64,000 nt of DNA from Acidipila sp. EB88 (GTDB lineage: Bacteria > Acidobacteriota > Terriglobia > Terriglobales > Acidobacteriaceae): the NCBI RefSeq assembly GCF_003858395.1, contig NZ_QWEV01000005.1:2604001-2668000 (forward strand), read 5' to 3'. Below, piece by piece: positions 9,140 to 17,648 of the stretch. Each line of letters opens with the position of its first letter. The first letter of the stretch is position 1. Both the position numbers and the translations under genes were made by a program. The notes under the pieces were generated by a model that was given only the letters and a program-made list of their open reading frames with translations, searched no databases and was not told the origin of the DNA.

Positions 9140-10396
9140 CTAGCCTCGCGCCACCAGCAACCGCCGTCGCACCATGTCCAGCGCCTGCTGCGCTGAGTAC
9201 TGCCGGATCCGGTCGCGATCCCCCGAGAACTGCTTCTCCACTACCTCGGTGGTCGTGCCATCCGACACTGCGATATAGACGAGCCCGACCGGCTTCTCAT
9301 CCGAGCCGCCACCCGGTCCCGCAATCCCCGTTACGCCCACGCCAAATGTGCTCCCGACCCGTGCCCGGATGCCGGTCGCCAGCGCCACCGCCACGTCCCG
9401 GCTCACCGCGCCATGCTCCGCGATCATCTCCGTCGGCACATCCGCAAACAGCGTCTTCAGCTCGTTCGAATACACCACCGCGCCGCCCAGGAACGACCGC
9501 GACGACCCGCTGATGCTGGTCAGCCGCTGCGCAATCAGCCCGCCCGTGCAGCTCTCCGCCGTGGCCAGCGTCGCGCCCGCCAGCTCCAGGTGGTACAGCA
9601 CGATCCGCTCCAGCGTTTCGCCATTCGACGAATACAGCACGTCGTCCAGCTCCTCTTCGATCGCGCTGGCCAGCGCGTCCACCCGCTGCTGCGCCTCCGC
9701 CCGCGTCGGCTTGGTCGCGATCAGGTTCAGCTGGATATCGCCCAGGTGCGCCAGGATCGTCGTCTCCACGTCCGCGTAGGAGCGGTAAATCGGCGCAATG
9801 CGCGCATCGCACGCCGACTCGCCCATCATCGCCACCTTGAGCGTCCGCGTTGCGAAGTAACGCCGCGGGATCGTCGCCACCAGCCGCGGCAGCACCTCGC
9901 CCTCAAACATCGGCTTCAGCTCCGAGGGCGGCCCCGGCAGCAGCACCACCAGCTTGCGATGCCCGTTGTGCACCGTGTCCAGCCACTGCCCCGGTGCGGT
10001 GCCCGACGCATTGGCCAGTGCCTCTGCCCCTTCGAGCACATCGCCCTGCTTGGTGTTGTTGTCCGTGATCTGGATGCGCCGCGCTGCGAACCGCGCATAC
10101 AAGGCCGCCACGATCTCCTGGTTGCGCCGCAACCGCACGCCCAGCGCCTCGGCCACCGCCTCGCGCGTCAGGTCGTCCTCGGTCGGCCCCAGCCCGCCCA
10201 TGGTGATCACGATATCCGCACGCTCCAGCGCGTTGCGCACCGCCGCCACCAGGTGCTCGCGCCGGTCGCCCACAATCGTCTTTGCCGAAATACGCACACC
10301 CAGCTCGTTCAGCTGGGCCGTCAGGTACAGCGAGTTGGTGTCCTGCCGGTAGGGCGTCAGCAGCTCTGACCCGACCGCGATAATGTCACAGTTCAT
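9140..10396 (-). CDS. cinA: CinA-like nicotinamide-nucleotide amidase
   Basis: About 418 aa. The N-terminal MoaB/MogA-like domain begins MNCDIIAVGSELLTPY and includes TMGGLGPTEDDLTREA and LLPGPPSELKPMF. The C-terminal PncC domain has TAESCTGGLIAQRL, SRSFLGGAVVYSNELK and GVTGIAGPGGG, and would deamidate NMN to recycle NAD. The start at 10396 matches the conserved beginning and is preceded by AAGGAAAGA. The frame is open upstream for another 150 bases, but that part has no homology signal. A role in DNA uptake is only historical naming. Confidence 0.95.
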   Translation of the reverse strand: MNCDIIAVGSELLTPYRQDTNSLYLTAQLNELGVRISAKTIVGDRREHLVAAVRNALERADIVITMGGLGPTEDDLTREAVAEALGVRLRRNQEIVAALYARFAARRIQITDNNTKQGDVLEGAEALANASGTAPGQWLDTVHNGHRKLVVLLPGPPSELKPMFEGEVLPRLVATIPRRYFATRTLKVAMMGESACDARIAPIYRSYADVETTILAHLGDIQLNLIATKPTRAEAQQRVDALASAIEEELDDVLYSSNGETLERIVLYHLELAGATLATAESCTGGLIAQRLTSISGSSRSFLGGAVVYSNELKTLFADVPTEMIAEHGAVSRDVAVALATGIRARVGSTFGVGVTGIAGPGGGSDEKPVGLVYIAVSDGTTTEVVEKQFSGDRDRIRQYSAQQALDMVRRRLLVARG

Positions 10397-10499
10397 GTGC
10401 GCTCTTTCCTTACCCCGAAGCTCGAAAAAACCATACTCGCCGTACGCGGATAAATCGACACTAAAGAAGTTACAAATATCTCGCATTGCAAGCGAAAGC

Positions 10500-10534
10500 G
10501 GGTGCCCCGTGTCTCGCAGAGACGTGGGACCCAC
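10500..10534 (+). repeat. Short wobble-paired hairpin repeat, copy 1
   Basis: CCCGTGTCTC (10506-10515) pairs with GAGACGTGGG (10519-10528). Ten pairs form, two of them G:T wobbles. The related hairpins at 16881 and 56943 differ in stem sequence. It lies between cinA and the NHL-protein gene, 27 bases from a solo arm of the larger element. Confidence 0.6.
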
Positions 10535-10560
10535 CAAACCACAAGCAACCACAAACGATC

Positions 10561-10595
10561 ACCCGCCACGAAGTGGCCGCAAGCCGCGCAGGCGG
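10561..10595 (+). repeat. Solo right arm of the dispersed structured element
   Basis: ACCCGCCACGAAGTGGCC then GCAAGCCGCGCAGGCGG matches the right end of the full copies, with the GCCAC-GAA-GTGGC mini-hairpin intact. It ends 16 bases past the stop codon of the NHL-repeat gene at 10612. The same GATC precedes the arm here and at 1229. Confidence 0.75.
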
Positions 10596-10611
10596 TCTTG
10601 CCCTGCACACG

Positions 10612-11652
10612 CTACACCAGCCGCAATCCCTCAACCCCGAGCGGCAGCGTAAACAAGGCATTCGCCGTGGCAATCACCGCGTCTCCACCCGGAATAAATG
10701 CCATCCCCGCAATGCCCGCACCCGAGGCCACCAGCTCCGCCGTGCCATCGAGCGAAATTTGTACGATGCCGCGGCGCCCGGAGAGCGACGCCCCTACGTA
10801 CACGTTGCCCGCAATATCCAGCATCAGCCCCTGCGGCCGACCCAGTCCGCGGTAGTGCACACTCGGCGTGCCATCCGCGCCGATCGCATACAGCGTGTCA
10901 TACGACGAGGTCGTCGGCCCCGCCACAAACAGCGTTCCGTCCATCCCGAACGCCAGGTGATACGCCGCGATCGAGGGCTCCAGCGTCGCAAACACAAAAA
11001 TCTGCCGGTCCGGCGCAATCTTGAAGATGGTTCCCGAGCGATCGCCCACGTACAGGTTGCCGGCCGCGTCAAACGCGATCCCGGTCGCCACGCCCATGCC
11101 TTCCGAGAACGTCGAAACCGCCCCGTCCGGCGATACCCGGTAGATCGTCCCGTCATTGCGTGAGGAAACATACAGGTAGCCGTCCGCGCCCATTGCCAGG
11201 CCGGTCGCATTCACAATCCCGGTCACAAACGGCGTCATCTCGCCCGCGGGGCTCACCTTGAACACCGAAACCGGCGTCTCCTGCCCGCGCTGGCCCGAGA
11301 ACGTGCCGTACACGTTGCCCTCGGCATCCACCGCCGGGTTCGACACCTGGTGCACACCCGCCGTCAGCAGCTGTGCTACGTCGATCGGCACCGAGTTACT
11401 CTGGGCTCCGTTGCGCAGCACCCGCAGCAGCGCCGACTCGCCTTCATCCGGGATCCGCAGCACCAGGCGATCTTCGCGGCTCAGCAGCACGCCCGCTGCC
11501 AGCTCACCCAGCATGGCCACGGGCAGTCGGCCAGCCACCGGCTGGAGTGCGGAACCATGCACGTGGATTTCGCCTCCGGGCAGAGCGGCAATGGGGTGCA
11601 CCCGCGTGATGCGCGGCTCAGGAGTAGGGGAGGCAAGAACGTCGGATAGCAT
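10612..11652 (-). CDS. NHL-repeat / SMP-30-like beta-propeller protein
   Basis: 346 aa. Residues of about 15-95 look like an IPT/TIG immunoglobulin-like fold (ITRVHPIAALPGGEIHVHG). The remainder has at least five NHL-type blades, each marked by motifs such as NPAVDAEGNVYG, GLAMGADGYLYVSS, GIAFDAAGNLYVGD and GLMLDIAGNVYVG. No signal peptide is obvious, so it may be cytosolic or exported another way. The pairing of IPT and NHL repeats is common in Acidobacteriota as I recall. Ligand and enzyme activity cannot be told from sequence. Confidence 0.8.
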   Translation of the reverse strand: MLSDVLASPTPEPRITRVHPIAALPGGEIHVHGSALQPVAGRLPVAMLGELAAGVLLSREDRLVLRIPDEGESALLRVLRNGAQSNSVPIDVAQLLTAGVHQVSNPAVDAEGNVYGTFSGQRGQETPVSVFKVSPAGEMTPFVTGIVNATGLAMGADGYLYVSSRNDGTIYRVSPDGAVSTFSEGMGVATGIAFDAAGNLYVGDRSGTIFKIAPDRQIFVFATLEPSIAAYHLAFGMDGTLFVAGPTTSSYDTLYAIGADGTPSVHYRGLGRPQGLMLDIAGNVYVGASLSGRRGIVQISLDGTAELVASGAGIAGMAFIPGGDAVIATANALFTLPLGVEGLRLV

Positions 11653-11705
11653 ACTGCTTCTACTGTAGCGAAGCTGACCCCTCCGCTACCATCCGGCGGT
11701 TGCTG

Positions 11706-12353
11706 CTACCACCAGTGACCGATGATCGCGCCCACAATCAGCGCGTACACGCCGGCCGCTACATCGTCCAGCATGATGCCGACTCCGCCATGCAGCCGCT
11801 CCAGCTGCCGCGCCGGCGGCGGCTTGGTAATGTCGAACAGCCGGAACAGTCCCAGCGCCAGCAGCGCGTGCGGCAGGTCCGAGCGCAGGTACCCGCAGAA
11901 GGGAAGCAGCGCGATCCACTGACCCGCCACCTCGTCGATTACCACGTGTCCCGGGTCTTCGCGCGGCGACTCCTGCTCCACCAGCGACGCCGCCGGGATC
12001 CCGCACACCAGCGCCAGCAGCGCCGCCAGCAGGGTCGCCGCTCGCAGCGCCGGCGGCGAAGGATTCACCGCCCACTGGAACACCAGCCACAGCAGCATCG
12101 CCGCCACCGAGCCCCAGGTTCCCGGCCCCGGCTTCAGAAAACCTGCGCCGAAGAAGGTACCCACCGCCCACGCCCAGGGCGTCCGATCCGGCCTGCGCAC
12201 CACCGGTTCATCCGGCAGCAGCGGCACCTCTACATGGCGATCGGGGTCCGACTGCGCGCTCACTCCGCGTCCTGCGCCCTCTGCCGCCGATGCTTCCAGC
12301 GCAGCCTGGGTCTCCATCGCCGATCTCGCCTGCGGAACCAGTGGCTCAGCCAT
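11706..12353 (-). CDS. pgpA: Phosphatidylglycerophosphatase A
   Basis: Membrane lipid phosphatase that makes phosphatidylglycerol. From the start at 12353 (MAEPLVPQARS) it has 215 aa, with a polar N-terminal extension of about 60 residues not seen in short homologues. The family blocks follow: FGAGFLKPGPGTWGS, HVVIDEVAGQWIAL and FRLFDITKPPPA, with GVGIMLDDVAAG holding acidic metal ligands. The start overlaps the end of yacG by 8 bases. Confidence 0.9.
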   Translation of the reverse strand: MAEPLVPQARSAMETQAALEASAAEGAGRGVSAQSDPDRHVEVPLLPDEPVVRRPDRTPWAWAVGTFFGAGFLKPGPGTWGSVAAMLLWLVFQWAVNPSPPALRAATLLAALLALVCGIPAASLVEQESPREDPGHVVIDEVAGQWIALLPFCGYLRSDLPHALLALGLFRLFDITKPPPARQLERLHGGVGIMLDDVAAGVYALIVGAIIGHWW

Positions 12354-12594
12354 TCTCGTCCAGGTCGTGATCAAGGTGTTGGCTCGTGGCCCTGCCGGCT
12401 CCACGCAATCCGTCCAGCTCGTCCAGCAGCTCCGGGTCGTGGATCGGCGAAGAAATCCGGTACGCGCCGCTGGCCCACTTGCCCAGGTCGATCACCCGGC
12501 AGCGGTCCGTGCAGAAGGGAAACTCCGCATCCCCGGCCGTGACCAGCGTCCCGCAGGTCGGGCAGCGCAGTGCTGTTGTCTTCTTCGTCGCCAT
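12346..12594 (-). CDS. yacG: DNA gyrase inhibitor / zinc protein YacG
   Basis: 82 aa. A four-cysteine zinc site is formed by CPTCG and CTDRC, followed by the hallmark DLGKWASGAYRI. In E. coli YacG binds GyrB and blocks gyrase. The acidic C-terminal tail (HLDHDLDENG) is typical. It lies between rimO (24 bases upstream) and pgpA (overlapping), so the three probably form one transcript. Confidence 0.92.
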   Translation of the reverse strand: MATKKTTALRCPTCGTLVTAGDAEFPFCTDRCRVIDLGKWASGAYRISSPIHDPELLDELDGLRGAGRATSQHLDHDLDENG

Positions 12595-12617
12595 CCTCTT
12601 AGCCTTTGTGCAGCGCC

Positions 12618-14294
12618 CTACAGCACCCGGGCGACCACATCATAGTCGTGCGCCTCGGTGATCTCGCAAGTATAGAAAGTGCCCGGCACCAGCATGCTGT
12701 GGTCGCCGAAGTCATTCAGATACAGCTTGCCATCGATTTCTGGTGCATGGAAGGCCGATCGCCCTTCCCATAGCAGGGGGGTCTCTTCGGACTCACCCTC
12801 CACCAACACCTCGACCTGCCGCCCGACCCAGCCCTGCTTGCCCGCCTTCGACACGCCCTGCTGCAGCTTCATCAGCGACCGTCGCCGTGCCTCGATCGTG
12901 CGCCGTGGCACCTTCTCGCCGAAATCGAACGCCTTCGCGCCCTCTTCATCCGAGTACGAAAACACGCCCATCCAGTCGAACCGCGCCTCGCGCACAAACT
13001 GCTTCAGTACCTGGAAGTCCTCGTCCGTCTCCCCCGGGAACCCCACGATAAAGCCTGTCCGCACCGCGAGGTCCGGCACGATCGACCGCGCCTTTTCGAG
13101 CGTCCTGAGGAAGATCTCCGCCCCGCCACCGCGGCGCATGTTTTTCAGCACCGCCGGCGATGCATGCTGCAGCGGCACATCCAGGTACGGGCAGATCTTG
13201 GCATGCTTGGCCATCGTCTCCAGCAGCCGCGTCGTGATGCGGTTCGGGTACGTGTACAGAAAGCGCAGCCACACCAGCCCCTCTAGCCCCGCCAGGCGGT
13301 CCAGCAGCATCGCCAGCCCGTCCCGCAGCCCCAGGTCCTCGCCATAACAGGTCGTGTCCTGCCCGATCAGTGTCAGCTCCCGCACGCCGCTTGCAATCAG
13401 CCGCTCCGCTTCCACCACGATCGACTCCAGCCGGCGCGAACGGAACTTGCCCCTGAGATTGGGGATCACGCAGAACGTGCACGGGTGATCGCAACCCTCC
13501 GCAATCTTGATATACGCAGACGTCCGCCCGGTCGCCAGCAGCCTTGGCGTCTCGTCCGTGTACAGGTAGGTCGGCAGCGCCGAGGTCTCCGCGCCATCCC
13601 ACGCTCCGCGATCGAACCGGCCCTGCTGCTCGCGCAGGTCACCCTCCGGCCGCGAAGCCACTACGGCTGGTGCGTTCTCGTAAGCCGGGCTCGATACCGT
13701 GCTCTCCGCCGCGGGAATCACCACCGCCGTCGGAAGGGAAGCCACAGCCGCTGCACTCGTGCTCCCCAGGATCTGGAACGGCGAACTGGCCACCGCCGCC
13801 GTCTGCATCACCGGCTTCCTCAACCCGGCCGCCAGGAGAATGCCCTCCAGCTCGCCGGTTCCGACCACTGCGTCCACCTCGGGTATGTTCTTCCGGATCT
13901 CGTCCCGGTACCGCTCCACCAGGCACCCGGCCACGATCAGCTTCTGCGCCCGTCCCCCCGCCGCCACCTTGTGCCCAGCCATTTCCAAAATTGTGTCCAC
14001 TGACTCCTGCTTGGCCGAGTCGATAAACGAGCACGTATTCACCACCAGCACGTCCGCCTGCTCAGTGTCGGTCGTCAGCTCCGCGCCCGCCTGCTGCAGC
14101 ATGCCCATCATCACTTCGCTGTCCACCAGATTCTTGGGGCAGCCCAGCGACACAAAGCCGATCTTGAGCGCGCGGGGCTCGGCCCCCGCAGCAGTCGGAG
14201 GCTCCTGCGCCACGGGCGCGGACGGCGGCGCTCCAGCGAGCATTTCGGGGCGAGACACGGGGAGCAATTCAGGTGAGAGAAGGGAGGGCTGCAC
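12618..14294 (-). CDS. rimO: Ribosomal protein S12 methylthiotransferase RimO
   Basis: Radical-SAM enzyme that thiomethylates an Asp of S12. 558 aa against about 440 in E. coli. After a 40-residue N-terminal extension comes the MTTase domain (FVSLGCPKNLVDSE, NTCSFIDSAKQES, VAGCLVERY). The radical SAM domain has CDHPCTFC and LIGQDTTCYG, and a TRAM domain closes the protein. The excess length is the extension plus an Ala/Val/Ser-rich insertion of about 75 residues between the MTTase and SAM domains. The listed start is GTG; the ATG at 14243 (MLAGAPP) is an alternative, and neither has a clear ribosome site. Confidence 0.93.
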   Translation of the reverse strand: MQPSLLSPELLPVSRPEMLAGAPPSAPVAQEPPTAAGAEPRALKIGFVSLGCPKNLVDSEVMMGMLQQAGAELTTDTEQADVLVVNTCSFIDSAKQESVDTILEMAGHKVAAGGRAQKLIVAGCLVERYRDEIRKNIPEVDAVVGTGELEGILLAAGLRKPVMQTAAVASSPFQILGSTSAAAVASLPTAVVIPAAESTVSSPAYENAPAVVASRPEGDLREQQGRFDRGAWDGAETSALPTYLYTDETPRLLATGRTSAYIKIAEGCDHPCTFCVIPNLRGKFRSRRLESIVVEAERLIASGVRELTLIGQDTTCYGEDLGLRDGLAMLLDRLAGLEGLVWLRFLYTYPNRITTRLLETMAKHAKICPYLDVPLQHASPAVLKNMRRGGGAEIFLRTLEKARSIVPDLAVRTGFIVGFPGETDEDFQVLKQFVREARFDWMGVFSYSDEEGAKAFDFGEKVPRRTIEARRRSLMKLQQGVSKAGKQGWVGRQVEVLVEGESEETPLLWEGRSAFHAPEIDGKLYLNDFGDHSMLVPGTFYTCEITEAHDYDVVARVL

Positions 14295-14438
14295 TGTAGT
14301 ATTCTAGCCGATTCCGCAGCATCAAAGGCCGGGCGTGGTCTTTCTGCGCGCTCCATCTATCCTGCTGCCCCGCTCTGTGCATCGCATTCAATGGCTGACA
14401 GCGCCTGCCCCGGGCGCTGCTCAGCGAAAAGGAGCGGC

Positions 14439-14807
14439 ATGAAGCTCAATCAAGGCACAGCATGGCTCGCCAGCGGGGTGCTGCTGCTTGGTACCGCGGC
14501 ACCCTTTGCCCCCGCGGGCCTCGCCCAGCGCGGCCACGATAATTACTACGGCGGCATGCACAACAACGTGCGCGGCAACTACAACCAACGCTACGGGCGC
14601 GACGATCACCGTCGCGATCATCGCGGTGGCGGCGGCATCGGCCCCGGCTATGGCGCGCTCATCGGCGCCGGCGGCGGCGCGGTGCTCGGTGCGGCCTTCG
14701 GTGGCGGCGTCAAGGGAACCCTGATCGGCGGCGCAGCCGGTGCCGGTCTCGGCGCACTCGGCGGCAAGCTTGCCCAGGGCAACGACCATCACGGCCACCG
14801 CCGCTAA
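14439..14807 (+). CDS. Exported glycine-zipper protein
   Basis: 122 aa from the ATG at 14439, chosen for the AAAAGGAGCGGC ribosome site. A signal peptide (WLASGVLLLGTAAPFAPAG) is followed by an Asn/Tyr/Arg/His-rich segment. Two glycine-zipper-like stretches follow (GALIGAGGGAVLGAAFGGG and GTLIGGAAGAGLGALGG). Such zippers pack membrane helices and occur in envelope and OmpA-associated proteins. A specific function is not known. Confidence 0.75.
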   Translation: MKLNQGTAWLASGVLLLGTAAPFAPAGLAQRGHDNYYGGMHNNVRGNYNQRYGRDDHRRDHRGGGGIGPGYGALIGAGGGAVLGAAFGGGVKGTLIGGAAGAGLGALGGKLAQGNDHHGHRR

Positions 14808-14872
14808 GCTCCGCACCTGCTACCCAGCCGCTCCACGCCACTTATGCACGCAATGATCCAGGAGACAACCCC

Positions 14873-15310
14873 ATGAAGAAGCCGAGCCGTTCCAGCGCCC
14901 TCGCGCTCTCGCTCACCCTCGCCGCGGCAGCCCTGTACGCCGGCCCCGCCACCCAGGCACAAACCGCCGGCTCCTCTGCCGGCCAGTCCGCGCACGCGCC
15001 GGCCTCCCTCCCCTCCATTGACAAACTCGTCATTATGACCTGCCGCCAGGCCTGGCAGGCAGGCGGGCGCGACCAGGAAGGCTTCTTCGCCATCGTCAAG
15101 CAGCTTGCCGAGCTTTCTGCCCAGAACCGCGGCGTCACCCTGCCCGACGACAAGGAAGCCGGTGCCCGCGCCGGCCAGTGGATCCGTACCCAGGCGCTCA
15201 AGGACCCCGACCAGCTGCTCTACGCCGTGGTCGACCACGCCCTGCTCTACTCCATTACCAAGGGCCGTGCCACCCCCGTGGCCGGCAGCGCTACCCCGCC
15301 CGCCCGGTAG
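14873..15310 (+). CDS. Exported hypothetical protein
   Basis: 145 aa. The signal peptide is KKPSRSSALALSLTLAAAALYAG with cleavage near QAQ. The mature part is mostly helical, with one cysteine (IMTCRQAWQAGG) and a conserved-looking QEGFFAIVKQLAELSAQNRG. CCAGGAGAC precedes the ATG. It follows the glycine-zipper gene by 65 bases in the same direction and may be co-expressed. I do not recognise the family. Confidence 0.6.
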   Translation: MKKPSRSSALALSLTLAAAALYAGPATQAQTAGSSAGQSAHAPASLPSIDKLVIMTCRQAWQAGGRDQEGFFAIVKQLAELSAQNRGVTLPDDKEAGARAGQWIRTQALKDPDQLLYAVVDHALLYSITKGRATPVAGSATPPAR

Positions 15311-15406
15311 GTCTGCGTAGTCTGCGCGCCGGCAGGGAAGCCAACCGGGCGGGTCATTAGCCCCAGGTGGTTTTCCCTGCCACGTCCGCAGTGCTAGAAT
15401 CACGGA

Positions 15407-15503
15407 GTGCCGGGTCCTGCGCGGCGCAATCCCGCCAACCCCGCCAGGTCCGGAAGGAAGCAACGGCAACGGGCCAGTGCGTGCGCAGCAGGTCCCCCGG
15501 TAC
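15407..15503 (+). ncRNA. ffs: Signal recognition particle RNA (small, 4.5S type)
   Basis: The conserved apical loop AGGTCCGGAAGGAAGCA is present at 15445-15461, including the GGAA tetraloop and the asymmetric loop that binds Ffh. The flanks pair over a long stem: GTGCCGGG and TCCTGCGC on the 5' side against GCGCAGCAGG and CCCCGGTAC on the 3' side. Ends were set by this pairing. A TAGAAT box about 10 bases upstream fits a -10 element. Its receptor FtsY is encoded at 3.4-4.4 kb. Confidence 0.93.
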
Positions 15504-15636
15504 ATAAAGCTTGCGTGGTTTGCCACAAGGCAGGCCCCCGCGAAGACGATCCTCGGCGACAATCAGAGCAGATCAGTTGCCCGGCGACTCTTCCGGGCTG
15601 CTGTCCTTGATTCCCTGCTTTGCCTGGAGAGTTTTC

Positions 15637-16695
15637 TTGACCCCGAATCAACCGCGGGACGCAGCGAGTGCACTGAACACCAAGCTCACATCGCAACGAC
15701 TTCTGCAACGCGCCAAAATCAGTTCCATCGGCACCTATGTGCCCGACCGCGTGCTCACCAATGCTGACTTCGAACGCATGGTCGACACCTCCAACGAGTG
15801 GATCCTCGAGCGCACCGGCATCCGCGAGCGTCACATCGCCGCACAGGGCCAGGCCACGAGCGACCTCGCCGCCGAAGCCGCACGCCGCTGCCTTGAGTTG
15901 CGCGGCATGGCTCCCGATGAGGTCGAGGTCATCATCGTCGCCACCGTCAGCCCCGACATGCCTTTTCCCGCTACCGCCTGCCTCGTGCAGGGCAAGATCG
16001 GGGCTCACCAGGCTTGGGGCTTCGATTTGGGCGCGGCCTGCTCCGGCTTCCTGTATGCCCTGCAGGTCGGCGCCAAGCTCATCGAGAGCGGCGCCCAGAA
16101 GACCGTCATGGTCATCGGCGCCGACACCATGAGCTCGTTCATCGACTACTCCGATCGCTCCACCTGCATCCTGTTTGGCGACGGCGCAGGCGCCGTGCTG
16201 CTCGAGGCTGCTGCTGAAGGCGAGCTCGGCATCATCGACTACGCCCACGAGATCGACGGCTCCGGTGCCTCCGCGCTGCGCCTGCCTGCCGGCGGCAGTC
16301 TCCTGCCCGCGTCTGCTGAAACGGTCGCCAACAAGCAGCATTACGTGCATCAGGACGGCCAGACCGTCTACAAGTTCGCCGTGCGCAAGATGGCCGAGAT
16401 CGCCGAAAAGGTTCTCGACCGCAACGGGCTCACCGGCCAGGACCTCGCCTGCCTCATCCCCCACCAGGCCAACCGCCGCATCATCGAGTCCACCGCCCAG
16501 CGCCTTGGGCTGCCGCTCGACCGCGTCATCATCAACATCGACCGCTTCGGCAACACCACCGCGGCCACCGTGCCACTCGCCATGGGCACCGCCCGCGACG
16601 AAGCCCGGATCAAGCGCGGTGACCTGGTCGTCCTGGCCAGCGTAGGGGCCGGCTTCACCGCAGGCGCAACTCTTCTCCGCTGGGAAATGGACTAG
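15637..16695 (+). CDS. fabH: Beta-ketoacyl-ACP synthase III
   Basis: Starts fatty acid synthesis by condensing acetyl-CoA with malonyl-ACP. The catalytic triad is visible: Cys in [12 protein letters not shown], His in IPHQANRRI and Asn in [24 protein letters not shown] closes the protein. The start is set at TTG 15637, 5 bases after GGAGAG; it gives 352 aa with about 20 residues before the conserved [16 protein letters not shown]. The frame is open further upstream into the SRP RNA, which is not coding. No other fab gene is adjacent. Confidence 0.94.
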   Translation: MTPNQPRDAASALNTKLTSQRLLQRAKISSIGTYVPDRVLTNADFERMVDTSNEWILERTGIRERHIAAQGQATSDLAAEAARRCLELRGMAPDEVEVIIVATVSPDMPFPATACLVQGKIGAHQAWGFDLGAACSGFLYALQVGAKLIESGAQKTVMVIGADTMSSFIDYSDRSTCILFGDGAGAVLLEAAAEGELGIIDYAHEIDGSGASALRLPAGGSLLPASAETVANKQHYVHQDGQTVYKFAVRKMAEIAEKVLDRNGLTGQDLACLIPHQANRRIIESTAQRLGLPLDRVIINIDRFGNTTAATVPLAMGTARDEARIKRGDLVVLASVGAGFTAGATLLRWEMD

Positions 16696-16701
16696 CGCAA
16701 A

Positions 16702-16853
16702 CCGCCTGCGCGGCTCGCGGTCCCTCCGGGACATGTTCTCGCTAAGAACAAAGGCCCAAGGCTATACAGGAGAGGTACATCTCTCTTACATAGCCTCGGG
16801 CTTTTGCCTTTCGGGTAGACCCGCCACGAAGTGGCCGCGAGCCGCGCAGGCGG
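16702..16853 (+). repeat. Full dispersed structured element, copy 2 (152 bp)
   Basis: The terminal 19-mers CCGCCTGCGCGGCTCGCGG (16702-16720) and 16835-16853 pair perfectly. Against copy 1, one G:C pair has become C:G, changed on both sides. The caps are TCCC-TCC-GGGA and GCCAC-GAA-GTGGC. The centre holds a different hairpin (GCCCAAGGCTAT against ATAGCCTCGGGC, with GAGAG/CTCTC inside) followed by CTTTTGCCTTT. It begins 6 bases past the fabH stop, between convergent genes. Confidence 0.85.
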
Positions 16854-16880
16854 TTTAAGCCTCATCCAATACGCCGGATG

Positions 16881-16906
16881 TCCCATGTCGCTTCTGAGAC
16901 GTGGGA
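16881..16906 (+). repeat. Short wobble-paired hairpin repeat, copy 2
   Basis: TCCCATGTC pairs with GACGTGGGA, one pair being a T:G wobble. It resembles the hairpin at 10506 and sits 27 bases after structured element copy 2, repeating the pairing of the two repeat types seen near 10.5 kb. Confidence 0.5.
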
Positions 16907-16925
16907 ACCACCCTTGCCCACACTT

Positions 16926-17648
16926 TCAAGCCTTCGCAGCCGCTGGCATCCGCCGCCCCTGCTCTGCTTCCCACGATCGCTTTTGCCGCCTGTACTGCCA
17001 GAACCCGAAGCAGATCGCCGCCACCAGCAACCCGAAAAACGTCCAAAGGATCGGCTCCGACCACTCCGCTAGGTACTGGTTCCACGTACGCAGCACCCGC
17101 CGCCCATACGTTGCCCCGACCCACGCGATCAGCCCGTAGCGTGCAGCCCGCGCCAGCGAAAACGCCAGCAGAAAATGCCGCCGCGAGGCACCCAGCGCAC
17201 CCGCGCCCAGCAGCAGTGGCATCAGCGGAACTGGCGGCGGCAGCACGCCGCTCACTGCGATCGTGGCAAACCCATGCCCCTTCATCCAGCGCGTCACCGG
17301 CTCCACCATCCGCTTCGGCGCAAAGTGCGCCAGCATCGACTCGCCGCCCTTGTGTCCCGCGGCCCACGTCGTGTACCCGCCGATCACGCTGGCCACGATG
17401 GCGATGGCCGCCAGCAGCGCTGGGTGCGACCCATGCTGCGCGCACAGCAGCAGCAGCAGCACATCTGTGCTGCCCGGCAGCGGCAGCGGAATGATTGCCG
17501 CATCCAGTAGAGACACCACAAACAGGCCCGGCATGCCCAGGTGGATGAGCCAGCGCGGCATGTGGCCGCCTTTACCGTGGTGCACGGCGGCAGCAGGGGC
17601 GGTTTTCAGCAGCAACAACAAGAGAGAGGGAAGATGGGGAACTGGCAT
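16926..17648 (-). CDS. DedA-like (VTT domain) membrane protein
   Basis: 240 aa with about five membrane segments. The VTT/DedA core is recognisable: PLPLPGSTDVLLLLLC, SVIGGYTTWAAGHKGG, a G-F-(A)TIAVSGVLPPPVPLMP loop with the conserved prolines, and a helix with SLARAARYG. The family includes lipid scramblases and flippases of the inner membrane. The start at 17648 (MPVPHLPSL) is the first ATG before the hydrophobic region. The C-terminus is basic. It is monocistronic and convergent with fabH. Confidence 0.82.
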   Translation of the reverse strand: MPVPHLPSLLLLLLKTAPAAAVHHGKGGHMPRWLIHLGMPGLFVVSLLDAAIIPLPLPGSTDVLLLLLCAQHGSHPALLAAIAIVASVIGGYTTWAAGHKGGESMLAHFAPKRMVEPVTRWMKGHGFATIAVSGVLPPPVPLMPLLLGAGALGASRRHFLLAFSLARAARYGLIAWVGATYGRRVLRTWNQYLAEWSEPILWTFFGLLVAAICFGFWQYRRQKRSWEAEQGRRMPAAAKA

